Part shown: piece after piece, positions 23,120-27,899 of the stretch
Layout of the letters: the number at the start of each line of letters is the position of its first letter
How positions within the stretch are numbered: the stretch's first letter is position 1
From: an uncultured Bacillota bacterium
Lineage (GTDB): Bacteria; Bacillota; Clostridia; Peptostreptococcales; Anaerovoracaceae
Assembly (NCBI GenBank): GCA_946631075.1
Contig: CAMOZS010000004.1
Location: 1 to 27,899, forward strand
Direction of reading: 5' to 3'
DNA: 27,899 nt
Program-made: the position numbers and the translations under genes
The notes under the pieces: generated by a model
What the model saw: only the letters and a program-made list of their open reading frames with translations
What the model was told of the DNA's origin: nothing
Database searches by the model: none

Positions 23120-23208
23120 TAGAAAAGCAAATAAATCGTCCCGGTCAAGGGACAGCATCCGTTAATGAAGAAGTTAAAGAAGCGAAAGAAAGAAGAGAGG
23201 TAGGAACT

Positions 23209-23433
23209 ATGTTATTTGAACAGATTCAGGAAGTCGTTGCAGAGCATCTGGATTGCGACAAGGAAGAAATCACCAGAGAGTCCACATTCGAGAGCCTGGG
23301 AATCGACTCCCTCGACGCAGTTGAGCTGGTAATGGAACTGGAAGAGAAACTGGAGATCCAGCTGGATCTGGACAGAGATCTGGAGAATATCGACGAACTC
23401 GTTAAATTCGTAGAAGAGAAAATGGAAGGCTAA
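23209..23433 (+). CDS. acpP: Acyl carrier protein
   Basis: The 74-residue acidic four-helix protein has the phosphopantetheine site S34 in GIDSLDAVELVMELEE. It carries the growing acyl chain for all enzymes of the operon. Length and composition are typical. The ATG follows AGAGAGGTAGG. It is the first gene of the fab operon, and fabK starts 5 bp after its stop. Confidence 0.97.
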   Translation: MLFEQIQEVVAEHLDCDKEEITRESTFESLGIDSLDAVELVMELEEKLEIQLDLDRDLENIDELVKFVEEKMEG

Positions 23434-23438
23434 ATAAC

Positions 23439-24383
23439 ATGAAAAAAGGTAGAATAGCTGAAATGCTTGGGATCGAATACCCGGTGTTTCAGGGTGGTAT
23501 GGCATGGATCGCCGACGCGCAGCTGGCAGCAGCTGTCTCCAACGCGGGCGGTCTGGGTATCATCGCTGCGGGCAACGCGGACGGAACCTATGTTAGAGAG
23601 CAGATCAAGAAGGCCAAAGAACTTACCAGTAAGCCCTTTGGCCTTAATATCATGCTTTTAAGTCCGTTCGCTGATGAGATCGCTCAGATCGCAGTGGATG
23701 AAGGAGTAGAAGTGATAACGACCGGCGCGGGCAACGCCACCAAGTATATGCAGATGTGGCTGGACGCCGGGATCAAGGTCATCCCGGTCGTTCCCTCGGT
23801 CACATTCGCCAAGCTGGCAGCAAGATCCGGAGCCACCGCGGTCATCGCGGAAGGCGGAGAGAGCGGCGGACATATCGGGGAGCTGAACACTATGGCTCTG
23901 GTTCCCCAGGTCTGTGACGCTGTCGATCTTCCGGTCATCGCGGCCGGCGGCATCGCGGACGGAAGAGGGATGGCTGCAGCCTTTGCTCTGGGAGCGGAGG
24001 CCGTACAGCTGGGCACCAGATTCCTGTCAGCTTACGAGTGCAACATCCACGAGAACTATAAGAAAAAGGTCCTGAAGGCCGGCGATACATCGACCATGGT
24101 CACAGGACGCAGACTGGGGCATCCGGTCAGAAGCATCCGTAACGCCTTCAGCAGAGACTACGCCAAGGTGGAGTACACGGATATTTCCGATGATGACCTG
24201 GAAGCGCTGGCCGCTGGCAAGCTCAGAGACGCTGTCGTCGACGGCGATGAGAAGGGCGGCTGCTTCCTGGCGGGACAGAGCGCCGGCCTGGTCACGAAGG
24301 AAGAAAGCTGCGAGGAGATCATTCAGGATCTCATGCAGGATTGCGAGAAACAGTTACGGAGGCTTGAAGAATGGGTAAAATAG
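23439..24383 (+). CDS. fabK: Enoyl-ACP reductase II (FMN-dependent)
   Basis: This 314-residue TIM-barrel flavoprotein of the nitronate monooxygenase-like superfamily has the FabK arrangement. The N-terminal YPVFQGGMAWI and SNAGGLGIIAAGN come first, followed by EGGESGGHIGE (H145), PVIAAGGIADGRGMAAA and AEAVQLGTRFL for FMN phosphate binding. FabK reduces trans-2-enoyl-ACP with NAD(P)H as the last step of each elongation cycle and replaces FabI. Its place between acpP and fabD supports FabK over a plain nitronate monooxygenase. Its 3' end overlaps fabD by 13 bp. Confidence 0.94.
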   Translation: MKKGRIAEMLGIEYPVFQGGMAWIADAQLAAAVSNAGGLGIIAAGNADGTYVREQIKKAKELTSKPFGLNIMLLSPFADEIAQIAVDEGVEVITTGAGNATKYMQMWLDAGIKVIPVVPSVTFAKLAARSGATAVIAEGGESGGHIGELNTMALVPQVCDAVDLPVIAAGGIADGRGMAAAFALGAEAVQLGTRFLSAYECNIHENYKKKVLKAGDTSTMVTGRRLGHPVRSIRNAFSRDYAKVEYTDISDDDLEALAAGKLRDAVVDGDEKGGCFLAGQSAGLVTKEESCEEIIQDLMQDCEKQLRRLEEWVK

Positions 24384-25291
24384 CATTTGTATTCGCCGGA
24401 CAGGGCGCGCAGACACCGGGCATGGGCAAGGACGTCTGTGAGGCCGTTCCGGCAGCAGCGGAGGTTTTCGCAAAGGCTGACGCGGTCCGGGAGGAAACTT
24501 CCCGGCAGTGTTTCGAAGCCGATAAGGCGGAACTGATGGAAACGAGAAATACGCAGCCCTGCGTGTTCACCGTAGACCTGGCCATGGCGGCGGCCCTGGA
24601 AGCGGAAGGCATCCACGCCGACATGACCGCGGGATACTCCCTGGGCGAGCTGGCTGCTCTGGTCTATGCGGGACCCCTCACCATGGAAGAGGGACTGCGT
24701 CTGGTATCCGAGAGAGGACGCCTGATGCAGGCATGCTCCGAAGCTCACGAGACCGGTATGGCGGCTGTGCTGAAGCTGTCCGATGAGGTCGTAGAGGGCA
24801 TGTGTGAGAAGTATCCGGACCTGTATCCGGTCAACTTCAACAGCGACGGCCAGGTATCCGTTGCCGGCGACAAGGAGCAGCTGCAGCAGCTGAGAGCCGA
24901 GGTCAAGGCGGCCGAGGGATCCTGTCGGATCCTGAACGTTTCCGGCGCTTTCCACTCTCCCTATATGAACGAGGCGGCGGAAGCCTTCGGAGAAGTCCTG
25001 GAAGGGGCTGAGTTCGGCGAGAAGACCATGCCGGTCTATTCAAACCGGACAGCGGAGCCTTACGGAGACGATTACCGGACCTTGCTGAAGGAGCAGATCA
25101 TCAATCCGGTCTACTGGAAGAAGCTGGTCAGAAATATGATCGCCGAGGGCGTCGATACCTTTATCGAGCTGGGACCCGGCAAGGCGCTGACATCCATGAT
25201 CACCAGGATCGACGAGAACGTCAAGATGTACCGGGTAAGCGATATGGAAACACTGCAGGAGACACTGGAAGGAGTAAAGAACAATGCTTAA
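24371..25291 (+). CDS. fabD: Malonyl-CoA:ACP acyltransferase
   Basis: The 306-residue acyltransferase begins KIAFVFAGQGAQTPGMGKDV. The nucleophile is S90 in GYSLGELAAL, with Q in the N-terminal GQGAQ motif, the malonate-binding R in SERGRLMQ, and catalytic H195 in GAFHSPYM. It moves malonyl groups from CoA to ACP for chain elongation. It overlaps both fabK (13 bp) and fabG (8 bp), so the three genes are translationally linked. Confidence 0.96.
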   Translation: MGKIAFVFAGQGAQTPGMGKDVCEAVPAAAEVFAKADAVREETSRQCFEADKAELMETRNTQPCVFTVDLAMAAALEAEGIHADMTAGYSLGELAALVYAGPLTMEEGLRLVSERGRLMQACSEAHETGMAAVLKLSDEVVEGMCEKYPDLYPVNFNSDGQVSVAGDKEQLQQLRAEVKAAEGSCRILNVSGAFHSPYMNEAAEAFGEVLEGAEFGEKTMPVYSNRTAEPYGDDYRTLLKEQIINPVYWKKLVRNMIAEGVDTFIELGPGKALTSMITRIDENVKMYRVSDMETLQETLEGVKNNA

Positions 25292-26018
25292 GGGTAAAAC
25301 AGCGGTCGTTACCGGCGGCGGCAGCGGCATCGGCAAGGCGACAGCCCTGAAACTGGCGGCGGACGGAGCAGATATCGTCATCGTCCACATGGATCCGGAA
25401 GAGAAGGCGGCGGAAGTCGTCAGCGAGATCCAGGCTCTGGGAGTCAAGGCCAAGGCCATCCGGATGGACGTTTCCGATTTTGAAGCGGTCAGCGGCATGG
25501 TCACAGAGATCGTCGAGGAGTTCGGCTCCATCGATATCCTGATCAACTGCGCCGGCATCACCAAGGACGGCCTGATCGCCCGGATGAAGGAAGACCAGTT
25601 CGACGCGGTCATCAATGTCAACCTGAAGGGGACATTCAACATGATCCGCCACTGCACACCGGTCTTCATGAAGCAGAAGAGCGGCACCATCGTCAATGTG
25701 TCTTCTGTTTCCGGCATCATCGGAAACCCGGGACAGGCCAACTACAGCACATCCAAGGCGGGCGTCATCGGCCTGACCAAGTCCACGGCCAAGGAGCTGG
25801 TATCCAGAGGCGTACGCTGCAACGCAGTCGCTCCGGGATTCATCGCTACTGATATGACGGCCAATCTGAGCAAGAACAACAAGCTGGTCGACATGATCCC
25901 GATGAAGAGGATGGGAACGGCCGACGAAGTCGCCGACCTGATCTTCTTCCTGGCATCGGATCAGTCAAGCTATATCACAGGAGAAATCATCAAGGTCGAC
26001 GGCGGAGTCGCGATCTAA
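25284..26018 (+). CDS. fabG: 3-Oxoacyl-ACP reductase
   Basis: The 244-residue short-chain dehydrogenase has the NADPH motif TGGGSGIGKAT, the NCAG motif (INCAGITKDGL), and the catalytic triad S141 (VSSVSG), Y154 and K158 (NYSTSKAG). PGFIATDMT and the C-terminal ITGEIIKVDGG are typical of FabG. It reduces 3-oxoacyl-ACP to 3-hydroxyacyl-ACP. Its start overlaps fabD, and fabF follows 15 bp later behind AAAGGAGAG. Confidence 0.96.
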   Translation: MLKGKTAVVTGGGSGIGKATALKLAADGADIVIVHMDPEEKAAEVVSEIQALGVKAKAIRMDVSDFEAVSGMVTEIVEEFGSIDILINCAGITKDGLIARMKEDQFDAVINVNLKGTFNMIRHCTPVFMKQKSGTIVNVSSVSGIIGNPGQANYSTSKAGVIGLTKSTAKELVSRGVRCNAVAPGFIATDMTANLSKNNKLVDMIPMKRMGTADEVADLIFFLASDQSSYITGEIIKVDGGVAI

Positions 26019-26033
26019 AGGAGAGATTAAATT

Positions 26034-27275
26034 ATGGACAACAGAAGAGTAGTTGTAACAGGTCTTGGAGCGATCACACCGCTGGGCAACGATGTAGAGA
26101 CCCTCTGGAACAACCTGATCGCAGGCAAGAACGGGATCGGCCCGATCACACTGTTCGATCCGACGGATTTCGCGGTGAAGATCGCGGCGGAAGTCAAGGA
26201 CTTCGATCCCAAGCAGTATATGGAGAAATCTGAGATCCGCAGATCCGACAGGAACGTACAGATGGGCCTGGCGGCGGCCATCCAGGCTGTCGAGGACAGC
26301 GGTATCGAAGGACATTTCGATCCGGAGAGGACCGGTGTATATTTCGGCTCCGGTATCGGCGGCATCGCCACATTCGAGGATGTATTCGAGAAGTATCTGG
26401 CCAAGGGACCCAGATTCGTATCTCCCTATTTCATCCCCATGATGATCCCCAACATGTGCGCGGGTACTATCGCTATCCGCTACGGCATGCAGGGTCCGGC
26501 TCTGCCGGCGGTCTCCGCCTGCGCTTCCGGAACCAACGCTCTGGGCGAGGCCCTGAGAGCCATCCGCCACGGATATGCTGATGTCATGGTTTCCGGCGGT
26601 ACTGAAGCGGCGGTCACAAGATCCAGCGTGGCCGGCTTCATCAAGATGGGCGCTCTGAACCAGACGGACGATGTGAACCGGGCCAGCCTGCCTTTCCATA
26701 AGGACAGAGGCGGATTCGTCATCGGAGAAGGCGCCGGCGCCATGGTCCTGGAGGAATATGAACACGCCAAGGCCAGAGGAGCCAGGATCTACGCCGAGTT
26801 CTCCGGCTACGGCTCCACCTGCGACGCCTACCACATGACAGCTCCGGATCCGGAAGCAAAGGCTGGGGCCAAGGCCATCAAGGATGCCTGGGTCGAGAGC
26901 GGCTGCGTTGATCCGGCGAAGGTCTACGTGAACGCCCACGGTACCGGAACACCGCTGAACGATGCTTCCGAGACCAAGGCCCTGAAGATCGTCTTCGGTG
27001 AAGAGGATGCTCACAAGATCGTGATCAGCTCCACCAAGTCCATGACCGGCCATATGCTGGGCGGCACGGGCGCGGTCGAAGCGATCGCTTCTGTTCTGGC
27101 CATGAACAAGGGGATCATCCCGCCGACCATCGGTCTGGATGATCAGGATCCGGAATGCGATCTGGACTACACCCCGCTGAAGGCAAGAGAGTACGATGTG
27201 GACTGCGTCCTGTCGACTTCCCTGGGATTCGGCGGCCACAACGCCTGCGTCGGTTTCAAGAAAGTGAGTGAATAA
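26034..27275 (+). CDS. fabF: 3-Oxoacyl-ACP synthase II (first copy)
   Basis: The 413-residue condensing enzyme carries the Cys-His-His triad: C163 in SACASGTNAL, H302 in NAHGTGTPLND, and H340 in KSMTGHMLGGTGAVE, with the lysine of the TKSMTGH motif. It elongates acyl-ACP with malonyl-ACP. Both the N-terminal RVVVTGLGAITPLGND and the C-terminal TSLGFGGHNA are complete, so it is expected to be active. fabZ overlaps the stop by one base (TAATG). A second FabF-type gene follows fabZ. Confidence 0.96.
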   Translation: MDNRRVVVTGLGAITPLGNDVETLWNNLIAGKNGIGPITLFDPTDFAVKIAAEVKDFDPKQYMEKSEIRRSDRNVQMGLAAAIQAVEDSGIEGHFDPERTGVYFGSGIGGIATFEDVFEKYLAKGPRFVSPYFIPMMIPNMCAGTIAIRYGMQGPALPAVSACASGTNALGEALRAIRHGYADVMVSGGTEAAVTRSSVAGFIKMGALNQTDDVNRASLPFHKDRGGFVIGEGAGAMVLEEYEHAKARGARIYAEFSGYGSTCDAYHMTAPDPEAKAGAKAIKDAWVESGCVDPAKVYVNAHGTGTPLNDASETKALKIVFGEEDAHKIVISSTKSMTGHMLGGTGAVEAIASVLAMNKGIIPPTIGLDDQDPECDLDYTPLKAREYDVDCVLSTSLGFGGHNACVGFKKVSE

Positions 27276-27721
27276 TGAATCAGGAAGAATTGAAGAAGAT
27301 CCTTCCCCACAGAGATAATATGCTCCTGGTCGAGGAAGCGGAACTGGAAGAGATCCCGGACGGCGACGGAGTCAAGACCGTCTCCCACGGCAGATATACC
27401 GTGAAGGGCGATGAGTTTTTCCTGCAGGGACATTTCCCGGGCAACCCGGTCGTTCCCGGCGTCATCCTCTGCGAGATGATGGCTCAGTCTTCCTGCCTCC
27501 TGTTCAAGGACCAGATGAAGGAAGGGTATCTGACCATGTTCACCGGACTGAAGGAAGTGAAATTCAAGAATCCGGTCAAGCCCGGGGACACGCTGGAATC
27601 GACCTGCGAGATCATCAAGTCGAAACCGCCTTTCTATTTTGCCAAGGGCAAGGGCTATGTCGACGGCAAGCTCTGCGTACAGGCCGAATTTTCCTATGCG
27701 CTGGTCAAGGCGGACAAATAA
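27275..27721 (+). CDS. fabZ: 3-Hydroxyacyl-ACP dehydratase
   Basis: This 148-residue hot-dog fold dehydratase has the N-terminal LPHRDNMLLVEEA and the active site GHFPGNPVVPGVILCEMMAQ with H53 and E67. It removes water from 3-hydroxyacyl-ACP to form trans-2-enoyl-ACP. It lies between two FabF-type genes, which is not the usual fabF-accB-fabZ-accC order. It could therefore be a plain FabZ or an isomerising FabN-like enzyme; motifs alone do not separate the two. Translation is coupled to fabF by a one-base overlap. Confidence 0.94.
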   Translation: MNQEELKKILPHRDNMLLVEEAELEEIPDGDGVKTVSHGRYTVKGDEFFLQGHFPGNPVVPGVILCEMMAQSSCLLFKDQMKEGYLTMFTGLKEVKFKNPVKPGDTLESTCEIIKSKPPFYFAKGKGYVDGKLCVQAEFSYALVKADK

Positions 27722-27738
27722 GAGGAAAGGGACGTTTA

Positions 27739-27899
27739 ATGGATAAAAAACTGGTTATTACAGGTATGGGCGTGATCACGCCCATCGGAAATACCGTTGA
27801 CTCATATTGGGAAAACCTCATCGCCGGCAAGACCGGCATCGACATGATCGAAAGCATCGCTACTTCCGAGCTTCCGGTAAAGTTTGCCGGGGAAGTGCG
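27739..27899 (+). CDS. Second FabF-type 3-oxoacyl-ACP synthase (cut by window end)
   Basis: The first 53 residues are present: MDKKLVITGMGVITPIGN, then SYWENLIAGKTGIDMIES and LPVKFAGEV. This is the N-terminal part of the thiolase fold of FabF/FabB. It is clearly related to, but different from, the first copy (both have TGxGxITPxGN and W-x-NLIAGK-x-GI). The ATG follows AGGAAAGGGA. Its active site is beyond the window. A second ketosynthase after a FabZ-like dehydratase recalls the FabN/FabO pair for unsaturated fatty acids, but this is only a suggestion. Confidence 0.9.
   Translation, partial: MDKKLVITGMGVITPIGNTVDSYWENLIAGKTGIDMIESIATSELPVKFAGEV

Noticed and set aside
1..27899. CRISPR arrays, insertion sequences, prophage genes or attachment sites
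   Set aside because: No regularly spaced repeats, transposase or integrase motifs were seen. The tRNA-Val gene has no integrase next to it and no obvious second copy of its 3' end in the window.

Overview
The window looks like a chromosomal segment of a moderately high-GC anaerobic Gram-positive bacterium of the Clostridia. The evidence is a T-box leader with a canonical core upstream of leuA, strong AGGAGG-type ribosome binding sites, the FabK type of enoyl-ACP reductase, AtoDA-type CoA-transferase genes, a Y-family polymerase followed by a YolD-like small protein, and a LytS-type kinase. Coding regions are GC-rich and intergenic regions AT-rich. I cannot name a genus.

Bases 1-7443 hold branched-chain amino acid synthesis. 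ilvB-ilvN-ilvC (the last cut by the window edge) run leftwards. leuA-leuC-leuD-leuB run rightwards from a promoter, T-box leader and intrinsic terminator. The leu genes therefore carry tRNA-sensing attenuation, while ilvB has only a short leader. A two-way terminator separates leuB from a leftward pair encoding a two-subunit CoA-transferase (7532-8901).

Bases 9236-14753 hold housekeeping and surface functions: a UmuC-like translesion polymerase overlapping a YolD-like small gene, a secreted family 3 glycosidase, and an MscS channel. A terminator follows, then a leftward single-domain rhodanese and a leftward membrane acyltransferase. Bases 14842-18540 form a tight rightward run: a YjbR/MmcQ protein fused to a C-terminal EVE/PUA-like domain, an HD hydrolase, a cation diffusion facilitator and an orphan beta-class DNA methyltransferase. 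This is the least ordinary gene set in the window. It is followed by an unrecognised 152-residue gene and purC.

After purC come a terminator, a leftward tRNA-Val(GAC) with its own promoter and terminator, and a rightward two-component system. Its response regulator has a SARP-like winged-helix output, and the kinase is of the LytS type. Two small genes follow: an ABM-fold monooxygenase-like protein and an unknown 79-residue protein. From 23066 to the right edge lies a type II fatty acid synthesis operon, acpP-fabK-fabD-fabG-fabF-fabZ-fabF', with a strong promoter and a perfect inverted repeat at the predicted transcription start. The second ketosynthase gene is cut by the window end.

Most of the window is ordinary core metabolism. 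The points most worth checking are the YjbR-EVE/HD/CDF/methyltransferase run, the inverted repeat at the fab promoter, the duplicated FabF around fabZ, and the LytS kinase paired with a SARP-like regulator.
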